DNA from: Planctomycetota bacterium
GTDB taxonomy: Bacteria > Planctomycetota > Brocadiia > CAIUPP01
Length of the DNA stretch: 33,069 nt
Direction: 5' to 3'
Assembly: GCA_022705425.1 (NCBI GenBank)
Contig: JAKJEM010000018.1
Location: 1 to 33,069 of the forward strand
Both the position numbers and the translations under genes were made by a program. The notes under the pieces are model-generated. The model saw nothing but the letters and a program-made list of their open reading frames with translations, was not told the origin of the DNA and made no database searches. Shown here one piece after another: positions 22,618 to 31,067 of this stretch. Position 1 is the stretch's first letter. Every line of letters starts with the position of its first letter.

Positions 22618-23850
22618 TCAGGGGACGTCCATCTGCGCGGCGACGTCCAGTTCGTGCCAGACGGCGTGGATCGAGCGGGGCTTGTACCCCGCCGCGCCCG
22701 GCGCCACCCGGGTGTGATGATCGAAGGTCGCCTCGCCGCCGGCGCGGGCGTGCAGCGATGTATTGCGCAGCGCGGCATACTCGTGGTCCACGTCGGGATT
22801 CCACACGGTCCAGACGTCATCCCACCACAGGATGCGCTGGTCGGCGTCGCCGTACCAGCGGACGCTCCAATCGCCGTAGAGCACGTTGTAGCCGTCGCGG
22901 TGGGTTTCGGAGGCGTTGCCGGGATCGGTGAGGGTGAGCTGGCCCGGTTTGGAGAAGCTGTCGGCTGCCAGGGCGCGCCCGGCAAGCTGCCTGGGCGTCT
23001 TGAAGGGGGGCGCGCCGGGGGTCACCGTGATCGCCGGCTTGGCGTAAAGAAGGGGCACGGGGGTATTGACGCCTGCGCCGCTGTGAGCGTTGTAGAAAGT
23101 GAGAACGGGCAGGCCGCGATAGACGTAGTCGCAGGCGGCGGCGCGACCGTAGTTGACCGTCGTCCCGCTGATGCCCCAGGGGCCGACGCCGTAGTACGTG
23201 GTGCCGATGGTGGTGTTCTCGCCGTTGCGGGTCCAGTTCCAGTTGCCGAAGAAGACGGAATCGCGGTCGAGTCCCCCGGCGCGCTTGAAGGCGCCGACCT
23301 GGTGGGCGGGCCAGCCCAGGCCCGAGGCGGAGTTATAGACGGAGCAGGCGCTGTACGGTTCGCGGATACCGCCGCCGGAGGAGGGGCAGAAGAGAATCGA
23401 GGCGTCGGCCGTGTAACCGCCCCAGAGGAGGTAGCCCAGGCCGAGGGGCGCCATGTTGAGTTCGCCCTTGTCGGGCGCGTCGCCGGCGAGCACGGGCGTG
23501 CCGCAGGCGAACCAGCGCGAGTTCATGACGCCGCGATGGCGGGTGTCGTACTGGTGGACGGCCAGGATGGCCTTGCCGCCGGTATCGGTGACGACGGTCG
23601 TATCGCGCCCTTCGCCGTTCGAGAGGTTCCGTCCGTAGCCGGCCCAGGAGGGATAATAGGCGTAGTCGGCGAGGTAGGATTCGAGTCCGACGGACATCTG
23701 CTTGAGCCCGTTGAGGCAGGCGCTGCGGCGGGCCTTTTCGCGCGCGGCAGCGAGAGCGGGCAGAAGCATGGCGGCAAGGATGGCGATGATGGCGATGACG
23801 ACGAGCAGTTCGATCAACGTGAAGGCTGCCGAACGCGCGAGACGAAACAT
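22618..23850 (-). CDS. Giant pseudopilin-like protein 2 (prepilin N-terminal methylation motif)
   Basis: A 410-aa protein with a short positive leader and the class III signal [14 protein letters not shown], followed by [18 protein letters not shown] prepilin peptidase would cut before Phe (after Ala, not the usual Gly). The large C-terminal domain (about 350 residues, far more than in ordinary pseudopilins) has [58 protein letters not shown] and the end AVWHELD. It is paralogous to the next gene upstream. The ATG at 23850 is chosen because AGAGGA lies six bases upstream; an ATG at 23856 abuts that site. It is 47 bases from the paralogue and 76 from the LamG/CARDB gene. Confidence 0.88.
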   Translation of the reverse strand: MFRLARSAAFTLIELLVVIAIIAILAAMLLPALAAAREKARRSACLNGLKQMSVGLESYLADYAYYPSWAGYGRNLSNGEGRDTTVVTDTGGKAILAVHQYDTRHRGVMNSRWFACGTPVLAGDAPDKGELNMAPLGLGYLLWGGYTADASILFCPSSGGGIREPYSACSVYNSASGLGWPAHQVGAFKRAGGLDRDSVFFGNWNWTRNGENTTIGTTYYGVGPWGISGTTVNYGRAAACDYVYRGLPVLTFYNAHSGAGVNTPVPLLYAKPAITVTPGAPPFKTPRQLAGRALAADSFSKPGQLTLTDPGNASETHRDGYNVLYGDWSVRWYGDADQRILWWDDVWTVWNPDVDHEYAALRNTSLHARAGGEATFDHHTRVAPGAAGYKPRSIHAVWHELDVAAQMDVP

Positions 23851-23897
23851 GGCCATTCCTCTCTGGGAGAGCCGCAACGCGACCGGGTGAACGCAAC

Positions 23898-25214
23898 CTA
23901 CTGGTCAAGCAAGTTGGCCGAATCGAAACCGTGCCAGACTGCGTACCACGAGACCTCCCAGTACGCCGCGTTGGTGGTGGCAACGCCGCCGACATTATAG
24001 GGGAAGCCGAAGGATCCCGCGCCGCCGTAGTATTCGCACATCGCGGGGCGATCAAAGCCAAAAACGCCGTAGCTGCTGCCGATATTGCGCGTACCGGTCT
24101 CCCACCACATGATGCGCTGCTCCTGGTCGCCAAACCAGTTGACCGACCCGTCGCCGTAGAGGACGTTATAGCCCTCGGCGTGCGCGCTGACGGCGTCACC
24201 CTGGTTCCGGGCGTATGCGGCCTCCTGGGCTTTGGAGTAGCTGTCGGACACAAGCGCGCGCCCGCCGAGAACCTTGTGCGTCTTGAACTGGGGCGCGCCG
24301 CCGACGGCGCGATGAAGGGGCTTGACGTAGGGGATGGGCGGGTTGTCGGTCCACCAGGTGGCCGGCCGGGCGTAGTTCTGTTCGGCGGGGTCCGTGGAGT
24401 CGCCGCGGGCAAAGGTGTTGGTGTACCAGCGCAACTCCATCGGCAGGCCGCGATAGGTGTAATCGCACAGCGCAGCGCGTCCGTGGTCGTAGGTGGCCGT
24501 ATCGGGGAAGGACCCGATCTGGGACGGGTCATACGAAGCGGTGTAGCGCGAGCCGAAGAGGGTGCCGCGTTGCGCATAGTTGCCGTAGAAGACGCTGCTG
24601 CGGTCAAGACCGCCCATGTTCTTGTAAACACTGAGCAGGCGGACGGGCCGTCCGCTCATCTGGGGAACGCCGGCGGACGGCGACCCGCTGTTGCCGTCGC
24701 CGGTCGAGGCGCAAAAGAAGGTCCGGACGTCGGGGATGTAACCGCACCAGATGAGATAACCGAGCCCGTAGGGGGCAACATTCAGCGCGCCCTTGGCCGG
24801 GGCTGTCCCCTGTATTCGCGAGGGCGGGGCGGGGACGGCATCGGCCGGCCCACCGGCGGCGATAAGGCGCGTGTGAGCGCGGGGATAGCTGGTGTGCAGC
24901 TCGGGGACCACGTTGATGCGCTTGCCGCTGACGGGGTCGGTGAGGATGGCCTTTCTCACCGCGTTGACGAGGTTCATACCGTAGCCGTCGTAGCAGGGAA
25001 AGTAGCCACCGTAATCGCTGACATAGGACTCGATGCCGTTGGCGATCTGCTTCAGATTGCTCATGCACGCCCCGCGCCGGGCCTTCTCTCGCGCGCTGGC
25101 CAGGGCGGGCAGGAGCATGGCGGCGAGGATGGCGATAATGGCGATCACCACGAGCAGTTCGATCAACGTGAAGGCGTTGCGCAGTCCGGGCCATGTCCTT
25201 CGGAGCGAGGTCAT
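23898..25214 (-). CDS. Giant pseudopilin-like protein 1 (prepilin N-terminal methylation motif)
   Basis: A 438-aa protein with [18 protein letters not shown] near its N-terminus and [17 protein letters not shown], as in PVC-type pseudopilins linked to type II secretion or type IV pilus-like machines. The C-terminal domain shares blocks with pseudopilin 2: [69 protein letters not shown] (H-x-DG-like motif) and the ending AVWHGFD. The ATG at 25214 has AAGGAGGG at a good distance. It follows the regulator gene by 46 bases. No pilin ATPase, secretin or prepilin peptidase is encoded here, so assembly must depend on genes elsewhere. Confidence 0.9.
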   Translation of the reverse strand: MTSLRRTWPGLRNAFTLIELLVVIAIIAILAAMLLPALASAREKARRGACMSNLKQIANGIESYVSDYGGYFPCYDGYGMNLVNAVRKAILTDPVSGKRINVVPELHTSYPRAHTRLIAAGGPADAVPAPPSRIQGTAPAKGALNVAPYGLGYLIWCGYIPDVRTFFCASTGDGNSGSPSAGVPQMSGRPVRLLSVYKNMGGLDRSSVFYGNYAQRGTLFGSRYTASYDPSQIGSFPDTATYDHGRAALCDYTYRGLPMELRWYTNTFARGDSTDPAEQNYARPATWWTDNPPIPYVKPLHRAVGGAPQFKTHKVLGGRALVSDSYSKAQEAAYARNQGDAVSAHAEGYNVLYGDGSVNWFGDQEQRIMWWETGTRNIGSSYGVFGFDRPAMCEYYGGAGSFGFPYNVGGVATTNAAYWEVSWYAVWHGFDSANLLDQ

Positions 25215-25260
25215 CGCACCCTCCTTTCGGGCGGGCGGGCGGGCCGCCGCCACAAAGATG

Positions 25261-26364
25261 TCAAGCCGTCTGGCCTTTTCGCAGAAGACAACCCATGCTC
25301 ACGCGGCGGGGCAGGCGGTCGGGCGCGGCGGCGCGTTCGAGCGCCAGCCGCACCGCGATGCGCCCCATCTCCGCCAGGGGAATGTCCACCGTGGTCAGCA
25401 GCGGGTCCTCGGGGAAACGGGCGCGTTGGCCGTCGAAGCCCATCAGGCGCACATCGCCCCCAAGTGTCACGCCGTGCGCAACAGCCCCATGGGCCAGTCC
25501 CATCGCCAGGTCGTCCGAGGCAGCGAAGATCCCCAGCGGGCGTTCGCCGGAGGGGCGCGCGACGGCGCTGCCGTTGCGGCTGAAGATCTCGCGGGCGATT
25601 TCGAGGCCGCACACGGGGGTGTAGATGTTCACGCGCAGGAGGTTCTCCGGCGGCAGCGGCGCGCCCCAGGCCGCCTCGAAGCCCCGGAGCCGCAGCCCCG
25701 ACACGGTGTCCCAACCTCCCGGCCCGCTCCCCGCGACGCCGACAAAGAGGACCTGCCGGCATCCGGACTCGCGCAGGTAACGCCCGGCAACCACGCCCCC
25801 TTGCGTCTGGTCAATGGTCACGATGTCGCAGGGAGTTTCGGAGAGCACGATCGCGTTGAAGAGGTGGCAGGCGATGACGAACGGAACGCCGGCGGGCAAG
25901 GTCAGGCGCGGCGGGATGCTCGATTTGACCCAGATCGCGCAGTCGGCCTTGATGCCGGGAGGCGGCACGGCGGATGCGTCGTCGGCGTGCGTCTGGTGGC
26001 GGATGGCATGGCCCCCGGCGGCCAGATCGCGGTTGACGGCATCGAGGAGGGGGTTGAGGAAGTAGCGCCCGGAGAGATGTTCGCCGGTGACGAGGGCGAT
26101 GGTGCGCGGGAAGGCGGCCATGCGGCGTGAGCGCGCGTCCTGCACAAAGGTGCCGCGCCCGCTGCGGCGCATGACCCAACCCTCGCGCGCGAGGCGCGCC
26201 ATGCCCTGAACGACGGCGTGATGGCTGACGCCGAGGGAGCCCTGCAACTGACGCGCGCTGGCGACCAGTTGCCCCGGTTGAAGGTCGCCGCACTCGATGG
26301 CCTTGCGCAGGTGGCTGTAAACCACATGGCCGACCTCGTGACGCATGAGGAAGTCCGCCGGCAT
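25261..26364 (-). CDS. Transcriptional regulator, GntR-type winged helix fused to LacI-type sugar-sensing domain
   Basis: A 367-aa DNA-binding regulator of the AraR-like architecture. Residues about 8-76 are the GntR winged helix ([25 protein letters not shown], with the recognition helix in [20 protein letters not shown] and the wing RRSGRGTFV). Residues about 86-365 are a periplasmic-binding-protein-like effector domain ([53 protein letters not shown]), expected to bind a sugar. The start has AAGGAG about ten bases upstream. A TTGACA-N16-TATAAT promoter and an overlapping inverted repeat lie directly upstream, so autoregulation is likely. It is the first gene of an apparent operon with two pseudopilins and the LamG/CARDB protein. 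Confidence 0.92.
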   Translation of the reverse strand: MPADFLMRHEVGHVVYSHLRKAIECGDLQPGQLVASARQLQGSLGVSHHAVVQGMARLAREGWVMRRSGRGTFVQDARSRRMAAFPRTIALVTGEHLSGRYFLNPLLDAVNRDLAAGGHAIRHQTHADDASAVPPPGIKADCAIWVKSSIPPRLTLPAGVPFVIACHLFNAIVLSETPCDIVTIDQTQGGVVAGRYLRESGCRQVLFVGVAGSGPGGWDTVSGLRLRGFEAAWGAPLPPENLLRVNIYTPVCGLEIAREIFSRNGSAVARPSGERPLGIFAASDDLAMGLAHGAVAHGVTLGGDVRLMGFDGQRARFPEDPLLTTVDIPLAEMGRIAVRLALERAAAPDRLPRRVSMGCLLRKGQTA

Positions 26365-26383
26365 CTGGGCTGAGCTCCTTTAT

Positions 26384-26417
26384 CGTACCGCTGCGATAAT
26401 TATACGCAAGCGATACG
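26384..26417. promoter_or_regulatory. Inverted-repeat operator candidate overlapping the regulator's promoter
   Basis: CGTACCGCTGCG (26384-26395) is repeated in inverted orientation as CGTATCGCTTGCG (26417-26405 on the minus strand): one mismatch and one inserted base over 12-13 positions. The arms are separated by nine AT-rich bases that contain the -10 element, and the right arm fills most of the promoter spacer. Bound protein would block RNA polymerase. The GntR/LacI hybrid immediately downstream is the obvious candidate ligand-controlled repressor. I saw no second copy in the other intergenic regions I checked. Confidence 0.65.
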
Positions 26418-26426
26418 GGTTGTCAA
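26399..26426 (-). promoter_or_regulatory. Consensus sigma-70 promoter of the regulator-pseudopilin operon
   Basis: On the minus strand a perfect TTGACA (26426-26421) and a perfect TATAAT (26404-26399) are separated by 16 bases. The predicted start is near 26392, leaving a leader of about 28 bases that contains AAGGAG. Confidence 0.85.
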
Positions 26427-26468
26427 GGGGCCGCTTCAGTCTTTCTTGAGGAGTCCGGCGCCGGTGGG

Positions 26469-27866
26469 TCAGTGCCGCGCATCCGCATCGTTGTGCACAA
26501 CGGCGCGAGCCCATTCCCCCGTGCGGAAGACCCACCAGGCCAGCGCCGCAGAGACCAGGTTGCCGATCACGAGCCCCCAGTACACGCCGACGCTCCCCCA
26601 CCCCAGGGCGAAGCCAAGAAACAGGCCGATCGGCACGCGGAAGACCCACTGACGCAGGAGGGAGATGACGAGGACGGGGCGCGTGTGGCCGGAACCGTAG
26701 AAGGCAGCCATGACCACCATAAGAAGGTTGAAGAAGTAGTTGGAGGCCGGGACCAGGAGGAAGAAGCGCCCGGCCTCGTCAATGATGGCGGCGTCGCGGG
26801 TGAAGGCCCGCGCCACGGCCTGCCCCTCGATCACGATCAGCGCGTAGGGCAGCAGCATTCCCAGGGCGTACATCCACACGCTGACGCGCACGGCGCGCCG
26901 GGCGAGAACGGGCTTGCCCGCGCCCAGAGCCTGTCCGACGACGGAGGCGGCGGAGACGGCCAGTGCGGATGCCGGCACGCCGAAGATTTCGACGAGCCGC
27001 GAGCCGATGGTGAAAGCGCCCATGACGGTGGCGCCGAGGGAGTTGATCATGGCCTGAAGGACGAGGAAGCCGATGGAGTTGCTGCTCATGCTGATGCCGG
27101 CGGGCAGGCCGATGCGAAGGATGTGCAGAATGGTGGGACGGTGGGGGCGGAAGTCGCGCGCCGCGAGCCGCAACCCGGCGCGTCCGCGGTCGAGCAGCAC
27201 CAGGCAGGCCAGCGCCGTGAGCATGGCGCTGGCGGCGGAGACGCAGGCCGCGCCGCGGATGCCCAGGGCCGGCACCGCTCCCCACCCGAAGATGAGCAGG
27301 GGCGAGAGGAGGAAGTTGACGACATTCGCGCCCAAGGCGACCCAGACCATCGTGAGGGTGTCGCCGAGCGCGCGCAAGGACGAGCCATAGGCGATGTTGA
27401 AGGCGGTGAAGGGCACGCCGATAAGGGTAATGCGGAGGAAGGCGACGGCCTGCGGCATCACCTCCGGCGGGGTGCAGAGAATCCGCAGCACCTGGGGCGC
27501 CAGCAGGAACATCGCGGCGGCGAGGAAGGCGGCCGAGATGGTGAGGATGAGCATCGTCTGGGCGGCGGCGCGGTCGGCCTCGCGCGGTCCGGCGCCGGTG
27601 TATTGGGCCACGAGCGCGGTGCCGCCGCTGCCGAAGCCCATGCCGAAGGCGACGACGATGAAGGTGAGGGCCGCCGCCGGTCCGACCGCGGCCAGCGCCT
27701 CGCGCGCGCCCACCTCCATCTTTCCGAGCCAGAAGGCGTTGACCAGGCTGTACAGGCTGTTGAGGGCCATGACGGCCATCACGGGGAAGGCCAGCCCCAG
27801 AATGGTCCGATGGAGCGAGCCCTGGGTCAGATCACGCCGTCCCCCGGTCAGCAGGTTGCTCTTCAT
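26469..27866 (-). CDS. MATE family efflux transporter
   Basis: A 465-aa inner-membrane antiporter of the MATE family (NorM/DinF relatives), which exports cationic drugs or metabolites using Na+ or H+. About twelve hydrophobic helices are visible in two homologous halves, starting after RRDLTQGSLHRTILGLAFPVM. Typical elements are the early NAFWLGK segment, GMGFGSGGTALVAQYTGAG and the later ASVVGQALGAGKPVLARR. The substrate cannot be predicted. The ATG at 27866 begins the family N-terminus, but there is no ribosome-binding site. A TTGCCG-N17-TACACT promoter ends only six bases before the ATG, suggesting a leaderless message. The regulator gene lies 104 bases downstream behind its own promoter. 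Confidence 0.93.
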   Translation of the reverse strand: MKSNLLTGGRRDLTQGSLHRTILGLAFPVMAVMALNSLYSLVNAFWLGKMEVGAREALAAVGPAAALTFIVVAFGMGFGSGGTALVAQYTGAGPREADRAAAQTMLILTISAAFLAAAMFLLAPQVLRILCTPPEVMPQAVAFLRITLIGVPFTAFNIAYGSSLRALGDTLTMVWVALGANVVNFLLSPLLIFGWGAVPALGIRGAACVSAASAMLTALACLVLLDRGRAGLRLAARDFRPHRPTILHILRIGLPAGISMSSNSIGFLVLQAMINSLGATVMGAFTIGSRLVEIFGVPASALAVSAASVVGQALGAGKPVLARRAVRVSVWMYALGMLLPYALIVIEGQAVARAFTRDAAIIDEAGRFFLLVPASNYFFNLLMVVMAAFYGSGHTRPVLVISLLRQWVFRVPIGLFLGFALGWGSVGVYWGLVIGNLVSAALAWWVFRTGEWARAVVHNDADARH

Positions 27867-27872
27867 GGCGCG

Positions 27873-27901
27873 AGTGTACACCCTTGGGCGGAGCGCGGCA
27901 A
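27873..27901 (-). promoter_or_regulatory. Candidate promoter giving a leaderless MATE transcript
   Basis: On the minus strand TTGCCG (27901-27896), a 17-base spacer and TACACT (27878-27873). The -10 ends six bases before the ATG at 27866, so transcription would begin at or next to the start codon. Confidence 0.5.
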
Positions 27902-27925
27902 CCGTCTGCGCGCGGCGGAAAGCGG

Positions 27926-27955
27926 TTGACCCCCCGCCGGGGGGTGTGGTACATT
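27926..27955 (+). promoter_or_regulatory. Candidate promoter of the HEAT-repeat/DHH/UDG unit, with a hairpin in its spacer
   Basis: TTGACC (27926-27931), an 18-base spacer and TACATT (27950-27955). Six Cs (27930-27935) and six Gs (27939-27944) around a 3-base loop make a GC hairpin or palindrome across the -35 and spacer, a possible operator. Confidence 0.45.
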
Positions 27956-28010
27956 TCCCAAGGGAGGATTGTATCCCCAGGCCGGGGTTTTCGGGAGCGG
28001 CGGGAGCGGT

Positions 28011-30035
28011 ATGAAGAGGCCTTTCGGGAGGCGTGCCGGAGGGGTTCTGACGCTGCTGGCGGCGGCGCTGGCGCTGGTGTGGGCGGCGGAGTCGCCGGCG
28101 CAGGGGGCGTCGCGCAAGCAGATCCGGGAGTGGACGCGGATTCTGTATTCCGACGACGCGCAGAAGCGCACCGTGGCGGCAACGTCCCTTCTGGCCAGCG
28201 ACGACGAAACGGCGCTGCAGACGCTGCTGGAGGCGCTGCAATCCAAACAACCGCGCGACGTGCGCATCTGCGTGCTGACGTCGTTCGGCGTTCGGGGCGA
28301 CGACCGCGCCGTGGCGATGATGACGGCGTCGCTGGACGACCCGGATGAGGGGGTGCGCGCGGCGGCGACGACGGCGCTTCAGTCCATCAACACGACGACG
28401 GCGATTCGCCACCTGATCGAGGCCTCCGGCGACGGGAAGCGTTCGGCCGACCTGCGCGCGCGGGTGATCCAGATCCTGTCGGGCCTGCGGGCGATAGATG
28501 CCAGCCCGGCGCTGATCGCCCTGCTCTCGGACCCGAACGAGCCGGTGGCCAAGGCGGCGCGGAACGCGCTCGAACGCATCACCCTGCGCTCCTTTGCCAC
28601 GGCGCAGGAGTGGGAGGCGTGGTGGAAGGCCAGCTCGAAACTGACGCGCGAGGAGATGCTCGAGGAGTTGATCGCCCTCCAGCGCGAACGGGAGCGGCTG
28701 CTGGCGCAGCAGAATGAACGCCTCCAGTTGCAGGCGATCCAGGAGCGCAAGGACCGGTCGGACCCGACGCCGCTGATTGCAGCGCTCCAGGAGAGCGAAT
28801 CGCTCAAGGTGAAGATGCTCGCGGTGCGCGAGTTGACGGCGCTGAAAGGAAAGCCGGCGGTCGAGGCGCTGATCCTGGCGTTGAAGGACGGCGAAGCCGA
28901 GGTGCGCGCGGCGGCGGCGGAGGGACTCGGCGCCTTTGGCGATACGGCGGCGGTCGGGCCGCTGACGCAGTCCATCTTCGACGCCGCGCCCGCCGTGCGG
29001 ACGGCCTCCGCCCGGGCGCTGGGTCTGTTGAAGATGCGCGACGCGACCCCGGCGCTGGCGAACCGCCTGAGCGACCCGGTGCCGCAGGTGGCCGTGGCGG
29101 CCGCTGGGGCCCTGGCCGAGCTGGCCGACCCGGCGGCGGTGGAGGAACTCATTAAGGCGGTGGTGAGGCCGGACGCGCCGACGGCGCTGGTGGCAGCGGC
29201 GGCCGGCGCCCTGGGGAAGATCCGCGACCCGCGAGCCGCGCCGACCTTCATCGGCCTTCTTTCCAGCAAGGAAGAGAACATCCGCTGGTCGGCCGTGGAC
29301 GGCCTGGGCAGCGTGGGGGGGCGGGCGGCGGTGCAGCCTCTTGCGCCGATCGCGCTGAAGGACCCGAACCCCCAGATCCGCGAGGCCGCCCTGGCGGCTC
29401 TGGCCAAGATCGGGGACCCGGCGGCGCTGAACACGCTGGTGGAGGCGCTTTCGGACGACCAGAAGCGTGTTTCGGACCAGGCGCTCCGTTCGTTGTTGAA
29501 GCTCTCCGAGGCGGACGCCAAGCTCCCGGCGCAGGCGATAGACCGCCTGCTGGCGGCGCGGCGCTACGCGCTGGCGGAGGGTGTGCTGACCGGCGCCGTC
29601 GAGCAGGTGTCGCGCGCCCCCGAGGGCGCGGAGAAGGCCCTGGCGCTGCGCCATCACATGGCCGCCGCGCTGATGACGGTGCGCGAGTACGCCCGCGCGA
29701 AGGCGCTGCTCGAGGACCTCGTCAAGAAATCGCCGCGCGAGGCGGAGTACATCCGCAACCTGGCCGTGTGCCTGACGGAACAGCGCGACTATGACGGCGT
29801 GCTGACGCTGATGGCGCAGGCGCGCCGCAGCCTGCCCGACCAGGCGGCGGCCTGGTGGCAGGAAACGGCCAAGGCGGTGGAGATGATGAGCGTCGCCGGG
29901 GCGAAGGAGAAGGTCGTCGCGGCGGTGGACGCGCTCGAAAAGGAATCGCCGGAGCTCGGGGGCGCGGCGACGGCGGCCAAGCTGACGGAGCTGCGCAACC
30001 AGGCGCGCGAACCGAAGCCGGCGACGCCGGGATGA
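28011..30035 (+). CDS. Exported HEAT-repeat protein with coiled-coil insert and TPR-like C-terminus
   Basis: A 674-aa protein with an N-terminal signal peptide (hydrophobic LTLLAAALALVWAAE, cleavage near AQG-AS at about 32). It is otherwise composed of HEAT/PBS-lyase-type repeats of about 31 residues, visible as repeated phrases such as DPDEGVRAAATTALQ, DGEAEVRAAAAEGLGAFGD, DPVPQVAVAAAGALAELAD and DPNPQIREAALAALAKIGD. A charged coiled-coil segment (about 218-255, REEMLEELIALQRERERL) interrupts the repeats. The C-terminal 130 residues look like TPR helices. It is probably a periplasmic protein-protein scaffold with no enzymatic motif. The ATG at 28011 is chosen over 27969 because the signal peptide starts there and GGGAG precedes it. 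It overlaps the next gene by ATGA. Confidence 0.85.
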   Translation: MKRPFGRRAGGVLTLLAAALALVWAAESPAQGASRKQIREWTRILYSDDAQKRTVAATSLLASDDETALQTLLEALQSKQPRDVRICVLTSFGVRGDDRAVAMMTASLDDPDEGVRAAATTALQSINTTTAIRHLIEASGDGKRSADLRARVIQILSGLRAIDASPALIALLSDPNEPVAKAARNALERITLRSFATAQEWEAWWKASSKLTREEMLEELIALQRERERLLAQQNERLQLQAIQERKDRSDPTPLIAALQESESLKVKMLAVRELTALKGKPAVEALILALKDGEAEVRAAAAEGLGAFGDTAAVGPLTQSIFDAAPAVRTASARALGLLKMRDATPALANRLSDPVPQVAVAAAGALAELADPAAVEELIKAVVRPDAPTALVAAAAGALGKIRDPRAAPTFIGLLSSKEENIRWSAVDGLGSVGGRAAVQPLAPIALKDPNPQIREAALAALAKIGDPAALNTLVEALSDDQKRVSDQALRSLLKLSEADAKLPAQAIDRLLAARRYALAEGVLTGAVEQVSRAPEGAEKALALRHHMAAALMTVREYARAKALLEDLVKKSPREAEYIRNLAVCLTEQRDYDGVLTLMAQARRSLPDQAAAWWQETAKAVEMMSVAGAKEKVVAAVDALEKESPELGGAATAAKLTELRNQAREPKPATPG

Positions 30036-31057
30036 ACGTCCCCACGCCCGCGCTTCATCCCGCGCCGTCCGTGAGCGACGAGGCCCGCCGGGTGCTGTGC
30101 CGCATCGAGTCGGCGCGGCGACCGCTGATCGTGTCGCACATCCGCCTCGACGGCGACGCGCTCGGCAGCGCGCTGGCGCTGTGTCATCTGCTGCGCCGGC
30201 GCGGCGCATCGCCGCACGCCGTGAGCGACAGCGCCATCCCGCACATCTATCGTTTCCTCCCCGGCGTCGAGGGCGCCGGCCTCTCGCCCGCCGCACTGAC
30301 CGGGGACTACGACCTGGTGATCGCCGTGGACACCCCGGCCTGGTCGCGCACGGGCGCCATGGGCCGGGCGCTGCCGCGCGGCGTGGCGCGCGTTTCGATT
30401 GACCACCATCTGCCCGTGGAGCGCGTGGGCGACCCGGAATGGACTGACACGCGCTGGAGTTCGACGGGCGAGATGATCTATGCGCTCGCGCGCGCCGGCG
30501 GGTGGACGATCGGCCCCGAGGCCGCGACCTGCCTGTACGTGGCCCTCATGACGGACACCGGCCGGTTCACCTTTCCGAACACGACGGACCGGGCGCTGCA
30601 CGCCGCCGGGGACCTCGTGGCCCTGGGGGCGGAACACGTCCTGGCCGCCGACAAGGTGTATCAGGACATTCCCTTCGGGGTGCTGCGGCTGCGAGCCGAG
30701 GCGCTGGCCGGGGTACGCCTCTTCGCCGACGGTCGCGCGGCGGTGATGACGATCAGCGACGAGATGCTGCGCCGGAACGGCGTGGACCCGATTGACACGC
30801 AGGAGATGGCGGACTTCCCCCGCGCGGTGGCGGGGGTGTCGGTCGGCGTGCTGCTGCGCGAGATGAGGGCCGAGGGCAAGGTGAAGGTCAGCCTGCGGGC
30901 GCGCCGGGGCGTGAACATCGAGCCGGCGGCGCGCGCGCTGGGCGGCGGCGGTCACCGCGAGGCGGCGGGCGCCGAACCGTCGGGGACGCTGGAAGAGGTG
31001 GAAGCGCGTGTGCGGGCGCTGCTGGAGCGGACGCTGCGCGACGCGCCGGACACGTGA
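30032..31057 (+). CDS. DHH/DHHA1 phosphoesterase, NrnA-like (oligoribonuclease / pAp phosphatase)
   Basis: A 341-aa cytoplasmic phosphoesterase, likely degrading nanoRNAs or 3'-phosphoadenosine-5'-phosphate with Mn2+. Motifs: SHIRLDGDALGSAL (35-48; the usual SHxxPDGDAxGS with Leu for Pro), VAVDTP-like IAVDTP (97-102), DHH (124-126), MTDTGRFTFPNT, and the DHHA1 glycine motif GGGGHREAAG with His308. The start overlaps the HEAT-protein stop (ATGA), indicating translational coupling. The UDG gene follows after ten bases. Related cyclic-di-AMP phosphodiesterases (GdpP) carry extra domains not present here. Confidence 0.92.
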   Translation: MNVPTPALHPAPSVSDEARRVLCRIESARRPLIVSHIRLDGDALGSALALCHLLRRRGASPHAVSDSAIPHIYRFLPGVEGAGLSPAALTGDYDLVIAVDTPAWSRTGAMGRALPRGVARVSIDHHLPVERVGDPEWTDTRWSSTGEMIYALARAGGWTIGPEAATCLYVALMTDTGRFTFPNTTDRALHAAGDLVALGAEHVLAADKVYQDIPFGVLRLRAEALAGVRLFADGRAAVMTISDEMLRRNGVDPIDTQEMADFPRAVAGVSVGVLLREMRAEGKVKVSLRARRGVNIEPAARALGGGGHREAAGAEPSGTLEEVEARVRALLERTLRDAPDT

Positions 31058-31067
31058 GCGAGGAACG

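Noticed and set aside
24300..24340. Possible CRISPR or other direct-repeat array inside the pseudopilin genes
   Set aside because: Similarity between the two genes comes from paralogous protein blocks; there are no short regular repeats with spacers.
27867..30296. Long N-terminal extension of the MATE frame (total 1275 codons) running antisense to the HEAT-repeat gene
   Set aside because: The extension is Arg/His/Gln-rich shadow. The family N-terminus begins at 27866, and a promoter lies directly upstream of it.
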